From positions 100,538-164,537 of the forward strand of contig NZ_QKYV01000007.1 of NCBI RefSeq assembly GCF_003253545.1: 64,000 nt of DNA, given 5' to 3'. Of the stretch, positions 55,842 through 63,945 are shown in pieces; within the stretch, counting starts at the first letter, position 1, and every line of letters begins with the position of its first letter. Source of the stretch: Mesonia algae. GTDB taxonomy: Bacteria > Bacteroidota > Bacteroidia > Flavobacteriales > Flavobacteriaceae. The notes beneath the pieces are model-generated. The model had not been told where the DNA came from. It saw nothing but the letters and a program-made list of their open reading frames with translations, and did not search any database. A program made the position numbers and the translations under genes.

Positions 55842-56795
55842 TTGAACGAACTTGATATTGAACTCTCAGAAATTAATCCAAGAGAATTTTTTGGATTACA
55901 AAATGCAAATATAGAGCTACTTAAGAAGTATTTTCCTAAGTTAAAAATTGTTGCAAGAGGTAATAAAATAAAAGCCTTTGGGGATGAAGAATTACTAGAA
56001 GAGTTTGATAAAAGATTTAATATGCTTCTAGAACATTTTGGAAAGTATAATAAGCTCGATGAAAATGTTATTGAACGTGTACTTACCAGCGAAAAGAAAG
56101 AAGATTATGATACTTCTTCCGAAAGTGGGGAAGTGCTTGTACATGGAGTAAGCGGTAGATTAATAAAAGCTCAAACTGCCAATCAACGTAAGTTAGTAGA
56201 GCTTACCAAGAAAAATGATATGGTTTTTGCTGTGGGTCCTGCGGGAACAGGTAAGACCTATACAGGGGTGGCACTTGCAGTTAAAGCACTGAAAGAAAAA
56301 GAAGTTCGAAAAATTATTTTAACAAGACCAGCCGTAGAAGCTGGAGAAAATTTAGGATTTCTTCCTGGCGATCTCAAAGAAAAGCTAGATCCTTATATGC
56401 AGCCTTTATATGATGCATTAAGAGATATGATTCCTCACGAAAAGTTAGATACTTTTATAGAAAAAGGAGTAATACAAATTGCACCCATGGCATTTATGCG
56501 TGGTAGAACTTTAGATAATGCTTTTGTGATTCTAGATGAAGCTCAAAATACCACTCACGCTCAAATGAAGATGTTTTTAACCCGTATGGGGAAAAGCGCT
56601 AAATTTATTATTACAGGAGATCCTGGGCAAATAGACCTTCCGCCAAGAAGCATTTCTGGTCTTAAAGAAGCATTATTAGTTTTAAAAGATGTGAAAGGTA
56701 TTGGTGTCGTTTATTTAGATGACAAAGACGTCATAAGACACCGCTTGGTTAAGAAAGTTATAGAGGCATATAAAAAAATAGAAAACGTAGAATAA
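55842..56795 (+). CDS. phoH: PhoH-family ATPase
   Basis: 317 residues from TTG 55842 (MNELDIELSEINPREFFG); another in-frame TTG at 55836 would add two residues and no ATG is available. Walker A is GPAGTGKT, Walker B is FVILDEAQN and the sensor region is ITGDPGQIDLP. PhoH proteins are RNA-associated ATPases, in many cases phosphate-starvation inducible and linked to YbeY and ribosome RNA maturation; the role is not fixed. purC starts nine bases later and is likely co-transcribed. Confidence 0.88.
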   Translation: MNELDIELSEINPREFFGLQNANIELLKKYFPKLKIVARGNKIKAFGDEELLEEFDKRFNMLLEHFGKYNKLDENVIERVLTSEKKEDYDTSSESGEVLVHGVSGRLIKAQTANQRKLVELTKKNDMVFAVGPAGTGKTYTGVALAVKALKEKEVRKIILTRPAVEAGENLGFLPGDLKEKLDPYMQPLYDALRDMIPHEKLDTFIEKGVIQIAPMAFMRGRTLDNAFVILDEAQNTTHAQMKMFLTRMGKSAKFIITGDPGQIDLPPRSISGLKEALLVLKDVKGIGVVYLDDKDVIRHRLVKKVIEAYKKIENVE

Positions 56796-56804
56796 TTTAG
56801 ATTC

Positions 56805-57755
56805 ATGAACAATACCCTAACTGAAACCAGTTTTCAATTTCCGCAGCAAAAAAATGTTTATAAAGGAAAAGTAAGAGAAGTATATGAGCTAGATAATGAT
56901 AAGGTAGTAATGATTGCTACCGATAGACTTTCGGCTTTTGATGTAGTGATGCCAAAAGGAATTCCATATAAAGGGCAAATTCTTAACCAGATAGCCACCA
57001 AAATGATGAATGATACCAAAGATATTGTTCCCAATTGGTTAGAAGCTACTCCAGATCCAAATGTTGCAGTAGGACAAATGTGTGAAACCTTTAAAGTAGA
57101 AATGGTCATTCGCGGGTATTTAGCTGGTCACGCAGCAAGAGAGTATAAAGCAGGAAAAAGAGAATTATGCGGAGTTGCCTTAGCGGAAGGATTAAAAGAA
57201 AATGATAAATTACCACAACCCATTATTACTCCTGCCACTAAAGCAGAACAAGGGGATCACGATGAAGATATTTCTAGAGAAGATATCTTAAAGAGAAATA
57301 TCGTATCAGCTGAAGATTATGAGCAATTAGAAAAATACACTTATGCTTTATTTCAAAGGGGAAGTGAAATTGCTGCTTCACGCGGATTAATTCTCGTAGA
57401 CACTAAATATGAATTTGGAAAAACTAAAGAAGGAAAAATTGTTTTAATTGACGAAATTCATACGCCAGATTCTTCTCGCTATTTTTATGCTGAAGGTTAT
57501 GAAGAAAGACAAGAAAAAGGTGAGAAGCAAAAACAACTTTCAAAGGAATTTGTAAGACAGTGGCTTATTGAAAATAACTTTCAAGGTTTAGAAGGGCAAA
57601 CACTACCCGAAATGAGTGATGAGTACATCACTTCTGTCTCAGATCGCTATATTGAACTTTATGAAAATATCACTGGAGAGAAATTTGTAAAAGCAGATAT
57701 TTCTAATATTAAAGAAAGAATAGAAAATAACATATTAGATTATATTTCTAATTAA
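56805..57755 (+). CDS. purC: Phosphoribosylaminoimidazole-succinocarboxamide synthase (SAICAR synthetase)
   Basis: 316 residues with [37 protein letters not shown], the PurC block [17 protein letters not shown] and [11 protein letters not shown]. It couples CAIR and aspartate with ATP in purine synthesis. It is longer than the E. coli enzyme (237), in the size class of yeast-type enzymes. Its end overlaps the convergent PagL-like gene by eight bases. Confidence 0.93.
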   Translation: MNNTLTETSFQFPQQKNVYKGKVREVYELDNDKVVMIATDRLSAFDVVMPKGIPYKGQILNQIATKMMNDTKDIVPNWLEATPDPNVAVGQMCETFKVEMVIRGYLAGHAAREYKAGKRELCGVALAEGLKENDKLPQPIITPATKAEQGDHDEDISREDILKRNIVSAEDYEQLEKYTYALFQRGSEIAASRGLILVDTKYEFGKTKEGKIVLIDEIHTPDSSRYFYAEGYEERQEKGEKQKQLSKEFVRQWLIENNFQGLEGQTLPEMSDEYITSVSDRYIELYENITGEKFVKADISNIKERIENNILDYISN

Positions 57756-59049
57756 TTTTTAAGTTGTAAATATACCCTAGTCCAAATTCAGTAAAATCAG
57801 CCTGTCCTAAATTAGCGTTGATACTTGCAGATAAGTATACGTTGTGTTTGGGATTAGAATCAATGCTGGTGAAATAATATTTAACTCCCAACCTCGTAGA
57901 AACTAGTTTCTTTAGTTTGTACTTAGAGTTATAGTCTCCTAAAAGCCACCCCTCTGGTATTTCTTGCGGGGTGTCTTTCCAACCTTCATTATATCGCCAC
58001 TCTATACTATAAGAAGGCTTATGTAAATTCACACCTATTTGAGTTAAAAATCCTATGTGATTAAGAAGAATCATTTCTCCAGTAATAAAAACACCAAATG
58101 CTGAAGCGTTAATAACAGGGTGGTTTTTTAATGTTTCGAATTCTTCTCCTTTTTGAACCAAAGATTCATTATTACTAATATAATCGTAATAATGTTGATA
58201 ATAATGATAATGTATACCTGTACCTAATCTAAAAGTGTTATTTACCTTTTTTCCTATTCCTAGTCTAAAAGAGTATACATTTTTTGGATCGTTAAAGCTA
58301 GGTGAAAATGTGTTTTCTCCCCAACCTGCTTCAACATTGATATAGGTGTTTTGTGTTTTCTCAAATGTAAGAAATGATGGTGACTCTTTAATCTCTTTAT
58401 TTTTTTTAAAGTTTATATTAGCATTCACACTAGTTAAAAAAGAATTGAATCCGTTATTGGGTAATTTTTTATGTCCGTTTGATTGATGAGCATAACCCAA
58501 TCCTAAACGTATATTGGTTGTTGAGGTTTGAAAAATGGGGTAGTAGGTGAAAAGTTTAAATGACCAAGTAATATTGGTGGAAACAGCTTTATTAATAGGA
58601 TTATTCTTTAGGTCATATTTTTCAGTAAAATAAGAAGAACCTAAACCTAACATAAGGTTTAATTTTTTTTCGTTTAAAGTTAATAAGGGAAATTCAGCGT
58701 ACGGGAGAATAGAAAATTGATATCCCAAGACATCACGGTTTCCCATATTACTTAGTCCTATTGCAACTCCTGTTTTAGGATAGTTAAGTCGGTACGCCCA
58801 TTCTTCTTTATTATTCTTATGGTCTTTTCCTATACCAATAGAGATGCCTCTTTGCATATGTATATCAGGAAAATGTAGGTTTGCTGGTACCGTTTTACCT
58901 ATTAAAACTTCAGATAAAAAGAAATGATCAGTAAGGAAGTTTTCTGTTTCTTGTGCGTAAATTAAATTAAAGTTCAAGAAGAACAAAATACTAAAACTAT
59001 ATAATATAGTATGGGTACGTAAATCCCAATAAGGTAATTTTTTAATCAT
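57748..59049 (-). CDS. PagL-like lipid A 3-O-deacylase / acyloxyacyl hydrolase outer-membrane barrel
   Basis: 433 residues from the ATG at 59049 ([18 protein letters not shown]); an in-frame ATG at 59103 adds 18 residues that look unlike a signal peptide. The signal ends NLIYAQ. The barrel region carries HQSNG with His188 and Ser190, the HxSNG signature of PagL, which removes the 3-O acyl chain of lipid A in the outer membrane. PagL is about 170 residues, so this is a much longer member of the PF09411 type, with extra strands. Activity is inferred from the motif only. Confidence 0.7.
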   Translation of the reverse strand: MIKKLPYWDLRTHTILYSFSILFFLNFNLIYAQETENFLTDHFFLSEVLIGKTVPANLHFPDIHMQRGISIGIGKDHKNNKEEWAYRLNYPKTGVAIGLSNMGNRDVLGYQFSILPYAEFPLLTLNEKKLNLMLGLGSSYFTEKYDLKNNPINKAVSTNITWSFKLFTYYPIFQTSTTNIRLGLGYAHQSNGHKKLPNNGFNSFLTSVNANINFKKNKEIKESPSFLTFEKTQNTYINVEAGWGENTFSPSFNDPKNVYSFRLGIGKKVNNTFRLGTGIHYHYYQHYYDYISNNESLVQKGEEFETLKNHPVINASAFGVFITGEMILLNHIGFLTQIGVNLHKPSYSIEWRYNEGWKDTPQEIPEGWLLGDYNSKYKLKKLVSTRLGVKYYFTSIDSNPKHNVYLSASINANLGQADFTEFGLGYIYNLKIN

Positions 59050-59121
59050 AAATAAAGTATGAGTACAAATTGCGACTCTTTTACAGGTGTACTTATTCGG
59101 CAAAGAGATCTTAAAATAAAT

Positions 59122-59152
59122 AAAAAAGCCAAGTTTCTAACTTGGCTTTTTT
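59122..59152 (-). terminator. Terminator of the secreted unknown gene at 59156
   Basis: AAAAAAGCCAAGTT (59122-59135) and AACTTGGCTTTTTT (59139-59152) form a 14-bp perfect stem around TCT. On the minus strand it follows the stop at 59156 directly and lies before the PagL-like gene. Confidence 0.85.
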
Positions 59153-59155
59153 ATT

Positions 59156-59866
59156 TTAGTTGGCGCAATTTTCATTGTAAAAATAAATCATTTGATCAAA
59201 ATCTTTCCATTTTGGTTTGGTTCCATACTTGGTAACTGTTGCTTCGCAATCGCCAAAAAGCTCTTGAAAAATTTCTTTTTTGAAATCAGACTTATGCATT
59301 CTTTCTGCAGTAGCATTGTCTTTTTGAATATAAAAAGATTTATCTATAGATTTTTGAATTTGAAATCCTCCCATTCCGAAACCACCAGCTTCTCCAGCTC
59401 TCATGTCATGAAATACTTTTATCCTAGAAGTATTGGTAGGATTTAATAATTGTAAAAGTAAATCCATCTTCTTTTTCTTAATCATTACAGGTACTTTTTC
59501 AAAATAGGCATAACCTTTTTCGAATCTTTCCTCATCATACGGACTTCTAGTCCACTGAGCTGGATCGTGTGCGAAATCGGTGAATTTATTTAGTTTATCA
59601 AGATTATTTTGTGGAATATACACGAAATCAATATCTTCTATGGGAACTTCTATTTTGTTTTTATTTTCGTCCTTGTAGCTAAAGCCTTTAATTAAACTTT
59701 TTTTTCTTTTTACAGATTTAATAGGAGTTTCTAACTCTGTACCATCTTCGAAAGTTATGTAGGAAACTTTTTTGGTAGAAATTCCTTCAAATGGTCTTAA
59801 AAATTGTTGAGCATTACTAGACAATGCAAATGCTAAGGTAGCAACTGCGAGTAAAAGTTTTTTCAT
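59156..59866 (-). CDS. Secreted protein of unknown function
   Basis: 236 residues. A clean Sec signal (MKKLLLAVATLAFALSSNAQ) leads a mature protein with a repeated charged pattern (VSYITFEDGTELETPIKSVKRKK, EVPIEDIDFVYIP) and Lys/Glu-rich segments, with Cys near the end (FGDCEATV, NENC). No known domain or lipobox. It is bounded by its own terminator and stands alone; the minus strand upstream has only an inexact promoter box (TATATTTA). I cannot suggest a function. Confidence 0.75.
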   Translation of the reverse strand: MKKLLLAVATLAFALSSNAQQFLRPFEGISTKKVSYITFEDGTELETPIKSVKRKKSLIKGFSYKDENKNKIEVPIEDIDFVYIPQNNLDKLNKFTDFAHDPAQWTRSPYDEERFEKGYAYFEKVPVMIKKKKMDLLLQLLNPTNTSRIKVFHDMRAGEAGGFGMGGFQIQKSIDKSFYIQKDNATAERMHKSDFKKEIFQELFGDCEATVTKYGTKPKWKDFDQMIYFYNENCAN

Positions 59867-59997
59867 TTTGTAGGTTTAATGTTAATTAGTTGCTGTAAAT
59901 ATAAAATAATTTTTAAAAGCATCAATTTTTACATCGAAAAACCATCTTTTAATAAAATTTATGTGATATTGTTATGTAATAGGAGATACAAATGACT

Positions 59998-61122
59998 TTA
60001 TTTCTTAAAATCAATTTCAAAATCTTTCATAAGGTCTAAAAGAACTTCTTCAGTTTTAGAAAGGTTGTTGATTTTGGAAGGTTGGTTATTGTCAACTTTT
60101 TTAAAATAACTAGCTATACTTCCGTCAAGATACTTGTCGGGAATGATGGGGTGAACATAATATTCTTTACAAACCGTTTTGGTATTACCCAATCCACTGG
60201 CTGCTTCCGCGTAAGCGAGATTTAAATTTTTAGTTTGCTGCTTTTCATCTTCTTCAAGGCCAATATCTCGAAGAGTTTCGAAGAATATTTTGGTGGCCGC
60301 CCAGGTTCTAAAATCTTTAGCCGAATAAAAATCACCACAACTGTTTTGAATATACTCATTGACCATCCCGCTGTCAATTTTTTCTACATTGCCCGATTCA
60401 TCATAATATTTAAACAATTCCCATCCCGATATTTCTTCACAGTTTTGCACCAATTCTATTAGTTTTTTGTCGGTAATGTCTATTTGGTGTTCTTTTCCTT
60501 TCTTCCCAATAAAATTAAAAGTGAGAATGTCCTTACTTATATGTACATGTTTAGACCTTAAGGTAGAAAGACCATAGGTTTTGTTCTTCTTTGCATAATA
60601 ATGATTGCCGATTCTTATATGAGTTTCTTCCATTAGCCGAATAACCAAAGCGATTACTTTTTCTTTAGGCATTCCTTTTTTTCTTAGATCCTTATCTATT
60701 TGTTCTCGTATTTTAGGAAGTTGCTTACCAAAAGCAGCTATTTTGTAAAATTTGGTTTGGTTTTTAAAATTGGTCCAATGTTCGTGGTATAAATAAACTT
60801 TCCTGTCTTTATCATCCCGACCGATTACTTGAAGATGCCCATTTTTTAAATGCGTAATTCTAACGTTTTTCCAATTTGGAGGAATTACTAAACTCTTAAT
60901 GCGGTCTTTCTCTTTACTGCAGGTGATCTTTTCTCCTTCCTTGTTTTTATAATAATAACCTCTACCTACTTTATGCCGACTAATGGTTAAATCTTCATCT
61001 GAAATATAGACAAGATTTGCCATATTGGTAAACTCTTCGGGTTCGGTGATTATTTTTTTTAATTGTTGAGGTGAAAGTCGCACAGCTATATTTTTTATTT
61101 TTGAATTTAAAACTAAAAACAA
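59998..61122 (-). CDS. DNA topoisomerase IB
   Basis: 374 residues. The poxvirus-like fold is recognisable: IGRDDKDRKVYLYHEHW, a helical centre with MEETHIRIGN containing a catalytic Arg, KHVHIS and GKKGKEHQ with Lys, SAKDFRTWAATK, and EYYVHPIIPD near the end with nucleophile Tyr322 (or Tyr321). Type IB enzymes nick one strand through a 3-prime phosphotyrosine and relax supercoils of both signs. Bacterial forms are widespread in Bacteroidota and not essential. Several alternative N-terminal starts exist (next Met at residue 33). The palindrome variant at 60203-60217 lies inside and encodes AYAEA. Confidence 0.9.
   Translation of the reverse strand: MFLVLNSKIKNIAVRLSPQQLKKIITEPEEFTNMANLVYISDEDLTISRHKVGRGYYYKNKEGEKITCSKEKDRIKSLVIPPNWKNVRITHLKNGHLQVIGRDDKDRKVYLYHEHWTNFKNQTKFYKIAAFGKQLPKIREQIDKDLRKKGMPKEKVIALVIRLMEETHIRIGNHYYAKKNKTYGLSTLRSKHVHISKDILTFNFIGKKGKEHQIDITDKKLIELVQNCEEISGWELFKYYDESGNVEKIDSGMVNEYIQNSCGDFYSAKDFRTWAATKIFFETLRDIGLEEDEKQQTKNLNLAYAEAASGLGNTKTVCKEYYVHPIIPDKYLDGSIASYFKKVDNNQPSKINNLSKTEEVLLDLMKDFEIDFKK
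60203..60217. repeat. Variant of the GC-rich palindrome in the topoisomerase gene
   Basis: GCTTCCGCGTAAGCG differs from GCTTCCGCGGAAGCG at one base. Confidence 0.6.
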
Positions 61123-61197
61123 AACACAACTGATAAGAAAAAGTGAAATTTTTCTTTAAGGATTAATTTTTATGAAATTTTAAAGATTTGTTATATG

Positions 61198-61333
61198 AAA
61201 AGAGGCTGTCTAAAAAGTCAATATTCGTCAACCTGAACTTGATTCAGGTTCCCATATTAATTTTTACATCAACAGGATGAGATTCTAAAATAAATTCAGA
61301 ATGACGTTTTAATACTTTTTAGACAGCCTCTTT
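61198..61333. repeat. 136-bp MITE-like or repeat element with 20-bp terminal inverted repeats
   Basis: AAAGAGGCTGTCTAAAAAGT at 61198-61217 is the exact reverse complement of 61314-61333. Inside, AACCTGAA and TTCAGGTT (61230-61250) form a second small hairpin. It encodes nothing and lies between two minus-strand genes. Ends of the type GAGGCTGTCTAAAAAG are seen on insertion sequences and small repeats in this phylum, so it may be a non-autonomous mobile remnant, or act as terminator for the M42 gene. No clean target-site duplication. Confidence 0.65.
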
Positions 61334-61341
61334 GTATTTAT

Positions 61342-61357
61342 TTTCGCGGAAGCGAAA
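61342..61357 (-). repeat. Hairpin TTTCGC-GGAA-GCGAAA after the M42 peptidase stop
   Basis: A six-base stem with GC-rich core, another member of the palindrome family (CGCGGAAGCG). It lies two bases past the M42 stop codon. Confidence 0.55.
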
Positions 61358-61359
61358 TT

Positions 61360-62448
61360 TTAGTCAAAATAACTAAATGTCTCTCCGTTTTTAATTTGAA
61401 GTAAGCTTTCGTAAATTAACTTAATTACATTCTCTACATCATCTCTATGTACCATTTCTACAGTAGTATGCATATAACGTAGCGGTAGTGAGATTAAAGC
61501 AGAAGCGACTCCGCCATTGCTGTAGGCAAAAGCATCGGTATCTGTCCCTGTGGCTCTACTTGCTGCCATACGTTGGAAAGGTATTTTTTTGTTTTCGGCA
61601 GTATCGATAATCATTTCACGCAATTTGTTTTGTATTGCAGGAGCGTAGCTAATCACGGGACCAGCACCAATTTTGGTGTCACCTTCCTTCTTCTTGTCGA
61701 TCATAGGAGTAGTAGTATCGTGAGTCACATCGGTTACAATAGCTACATTTGGTTTAATGGTTTGCGAAATCATTTCGGCACCACGAAGACCTATTTCTTC
61801 TTGTACAGAATTAGTAATGTATAGACCAAAATCTAACTCTTGCTTATTCTCTTTTAATAGACGAGCAACTTCGGCAATCATAAAACCACCCATTCTATTA
61901 TCTAAGGCTCTACAAACAAATTTATCATTGTTAAGTACAAAAAACTCGTCTGGATAAGTAATTACACAACCTACGTGAACACCTAGTTTTTCTACTTCTT
62001 CTTTAGTCGTACAACCAACATCTATGGTAATGTTCTCTATTTTTGGATGCTCTTCGTTGCTTTTATCTCTAGTATGTATAGCTGGCCAACCAAACACACC
62101 TTTTACAATTCCGTTTTTAGTATGAATATTTACACGTTTTGAGGCTGCAATCATATGATCACTTCCTCCGTTTCTAATGACGTGAATAAGACCATTATCT
62201 GTAATGTAATTTACATACCAAGAAATTTCATCGGCATGTCCTTCTATAACAACTTTAAATTTAGCATCGGGATTAATAACTCCTACTGCAGTACCGTAAG
62301 TATCGGTAATAAATTCATCAACATATGGTTTTAGGTAATCCATCCATAATTTTTGTCCTTCCCATTCATAGCCCGTTGGAGCTGCATTATTTAAATAATT
62401 TTCTAAAAAAGTGAGTGACTTTTTATTAAGGATACTATTTTTGCTCAT
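61360..62448 (-). CDS. M42-family metallopeptidase (tetrahedral aminopeptidase/glutamyl aminopeptidase type)
   Basis: 362 residues, cytoplasmic. Conserved metal-binding positions are EGHADEISW, CRALDNRMGG, VQEEIGLRGAE, VTDVTHDTTTP and YMHTTVEMVHRDDVE, giving the two-metal centre of the M42 family, and ASRATGTDTDAFAY. These aminopeptidases form large shells that trim oligopeptides. Start ATG at 62448. It is divergent from the DUF4294 gene over 79 bases; the GC-rich element CGCTTGAAGCGGAA lies between them at 62497-62510. Confidence 0.9.
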   Translation of the reverse strand: MSKNSILNKKSLTFLENYLNNAAPTGYEWEGQKLWMDYLKPYVDEFITDTYGTAVGVINPDAKFKVVIEGHADEISWYVNYITDNGLIHVIRNGGSDHMIAASKRVNIHTKNGIVKGVFGWPAIHTRDKSNEEHPKIENITIDVGCTTKEEVEKLGVHVGCVITYPDEFFVLNNDKFVCRALDNRMGGFMIAEVARLLKENKQELDFGLYITNSVQEEIGLRGAEMISQTIKPNVAIVTDVTHDTTTPMIDKKKEGDTKIGAGPVISYAPAIQNKLREMIIDTAENKKIPFQRMAASRATGTDTDAFAYSNGGVASALISLPLRYMHTTVEMVHRDDVENVIKLIYESLLQIKNGETFSYFD

Positions 62449-62496
62449 AACTTAAATTTTACATTTTTACGAAAATACTAATAATTAAGGTCACAA

Positions 62497-62510
62497 CGCT
62501 TGAAGCGGAA
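62497..62510. repeat. Intergenic GC-rich element CGCTTGAAGCGGAA
   Basis: Identical to 17498-17511 inside the esterase gene; sits just ahead of the -7 box of the DUF4294 gene. Confidence 0.55.
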
Positions 62511-62511
62511 T

Positions 62512-62519
62512 TAATTTTG
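62512..62519 (+). promoter_or_regulatory. -7 promoter box TAATTTTG of the DUF4294 gene
   Basis: TAATTTTG ends nine bases before the TTG at 62528. Confidence 0.45.
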
Positions 62520-62527
62520 GAACGATT

Positions 62528-63247
62528 TTGGCTAATAGTTATGTAAAAAATAACCACTTGAAGTACATTTTTTCTATATATATATTACTCTTTTCCTTTG
62601 TGTTGCAAGCTCAACATACACGTAGGGTGCTTGAAAAAGACACTACAAAAAAACATTTGGTATCTACGCCATCTGGCTTTTATATGATACAAGATGATTC
62701 TTTAGCAGTGGATGCTGTAAACCTAGATGAAGTACTACTTCTTGGTCCTTTTAAATTCAAAAATAGAACAGAGCGAAGAACGTATTTGATTCTTCAAAGA
62801 AAAACAAAAAAGGTTTGGCCTTATGCTGTTCTAGCATCTGAAAGATTAACTCAATTAAACGAAAGACTGAACTCTATAGAAAGTAAATCTAAAAAAAGAA
62901 AATATACACGAATCGTTCAAAATTATATTGAAGATGAGTTTACAGAAGAATTAAAAAAACTCACTAAAACCGAAGGGCAAATTCTCGTAAAATTGATGTA
63001 TCGACAAACAGGTGAAACCACCTTTGATGTAGTTAAGGAGTTAAAGAGTGGATGGAGGGCTTTTTGGTATAACACCACAGCAAGTCTTTTTAATATATCA
63101 TTAAAAGAAACTTATGATCCTTTAAACGTAAAAGAAGATTATTATATTGAACATATATTGAGAAGGAGTTTTCAAAAAAACGAGTTGAATAGAAGCGAGC
63201 CTGCCATTGATATTGATTTTTCTAAGAGTATGAAACGTTGGAATTGA
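62528..63247 (+). CDS. DUF4294 family secreted protein
   Basis: 239 residues. A membrane-type signal (YIFSIYILLFSFVLQAQ) suggests export. The conserved DUF4294 blocks are VWPYAVLASERLTQLNERLN, YIEDEFTEELKKLTKTEGQI, YRQTGETTFDVVKELKSGWR and FWYNTTASLFNISLKE. The function is unknown; members are typical of flavobacteria. Only TTG codons are available as starts: 62528, or 62558, which would give a shorter signal; the -7 box at 62512-62519 does not choose between them. Confidence 0.8.
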   Translation: MANSYVKNNHLKYIFSIYILLFSFVLQAQHTRRVLEKDTTKKHLVSTPSGFYMIQDDSLAVDAVNLDEVLLLGPFKFKNRTERRTYLILQRKTKKVWPYAVLASERLTQLNERLNSIESKSKKRKYTRIVQNYIEDEFTEELKKLTKTEGQILVKLMYRQTGETTFDVVKELKSGWRAFWYNTTASLFNISLKETYDPLNVKEDYYIEHILRRSFQKNELNRSEPAIDIDFSKSMKRWN

Positions 63248-63250
63248 TTT

Positions 63251-63418
63251 CTACTCAAAATTTAAAATCTTAAACTCACACCTTCTATTGATTTCATGTT
63301 GTTCTTATGTACAAGATTCTTCAGTCTCACAGTAAATAATAGGAAACTTCTCTCCGTAACCTGTTGCAATAATTCTAGAAATGTCAATTTTATTTTCAGA
63401 TAAATATTACTGTACAGA
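63251..63418 (-). pseudogene. Remnant of an OmpA-family C-terminal domain
   Basis: Read on the minus strand the bases translate to SVQ-stop-YLSENKIDISRIIATGYGE, continuing KFPIIYCETEESCT-stop-EQHEINRRCEFKILN and a final stop. This lines up with the OmpA peptidoglycan-binding domain of the protein at 47612-49942 (YLVQKGIDKSRVTGKGYGE, NADCTEEQHQLNRRSEF). Two in-frame TAA stops interrupt it and the N-terminal part cannot be found beyond 63418, so it is a decayed fragment of a once longer gene. Confidence 0.75.
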
Positions 63419-63640
63419 ATTAAGTTTATATAATAAGAACTAAAATTTAATTACTTCTACTATATAGTATATACTATAAGTATTGGTTGGTGGTAGACAT
63501 TATTTGATTTTAAGTTTTCTTATAATATATAGGAGTATTCTAGCTTTAGTTTAATTATAGGAGAGGTGGGAAAAATAATTTTTCACTTACACACTTTTCA
63601 TTATCAATGCATTAAGAAAATATTAAATAAAAGTTGCGAT
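63419..63640. other. Non-coding AT-rich stretch before the triple promoter
   Basis: No open frame, no RNA fold that I can support and no repeat are visible. A short palindrome TATATAGTATATACTATA occurs around 63461-63478. Confidence 0.5.
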
Positions 63641-63644
63641 TTTG

Positions 63645-63705
63645 TTTGTTGGTTAGAGAAAAAGGGTTGTATATTTGCACCCCGCTTAGCGCGGTAGTTC
63701 ATTGA
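63645..63705 (+). promoter_or_regulatory. P1 of a tandem stable-RNA promoter array, with boxA-like leader
   Basis: TTTG at 63645-63648 or TTG at 63649-63651, then TATATTTG (63670-63677) followed by CA. Downstream the segment CCGC-TTAGC-GCGG can fold, then GTTCATTGA (63697-63705), similar to boxA. Confidence 0.7.
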
Positions 63706-63763
63706 GTTTTAAGGATTGTTTTTGAGAGTTAAAAATAAAAAAAAATTAATTTTCAAAAAAGGC

Positions 63764-63831
63764 TTGTTTAATTAAAAATAAGTATTAGTTTTGCATCCGC
63801 TTAGCGAAATAGAGTTGAGTGTGTTCATTGT
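63764..63831 (+). promoter_or_regulatory. P2 of the tandem stable-RNA promoter array
   Basis: TTG at 63764-63766, 19-base spacer, TAGTTTTG (63786-63793) then CATCCGCTTAGCG, the same start region as P1, and GTTCATTGT at 63823. The -7 box is exactly 116 bases after that of P1. Confidence 0.7.
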
Positions 63832-63877
63832 GAGATTGGCTTTCTGGAAAATAAAAAATAAATTATTTCATTTTTTA

Positions 63878-63945
63878 TTTGCCAGAAAGAAAAAAAGGTT
63901 TTACATTTGCAGCCGCTAACACAACAAGTGTTAAGAGTTCTTAAA
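63878..63945 (+). promoter_or_regulatory. P3 of the tandem stable-RNA promoter array
   Basis: TTTG at 63878-63881, 20-base spacer, TACATTTG (63902-63909) then CAGCCGCTAACAC, a hairpin AACAC/GTGTT, and GTTCTTAAAATAACA at 63937 (boxA-like). The box is again 116 bases after P2. The leader continues past 64000; an rRNA operon is expected next. Confidence 0.7.
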
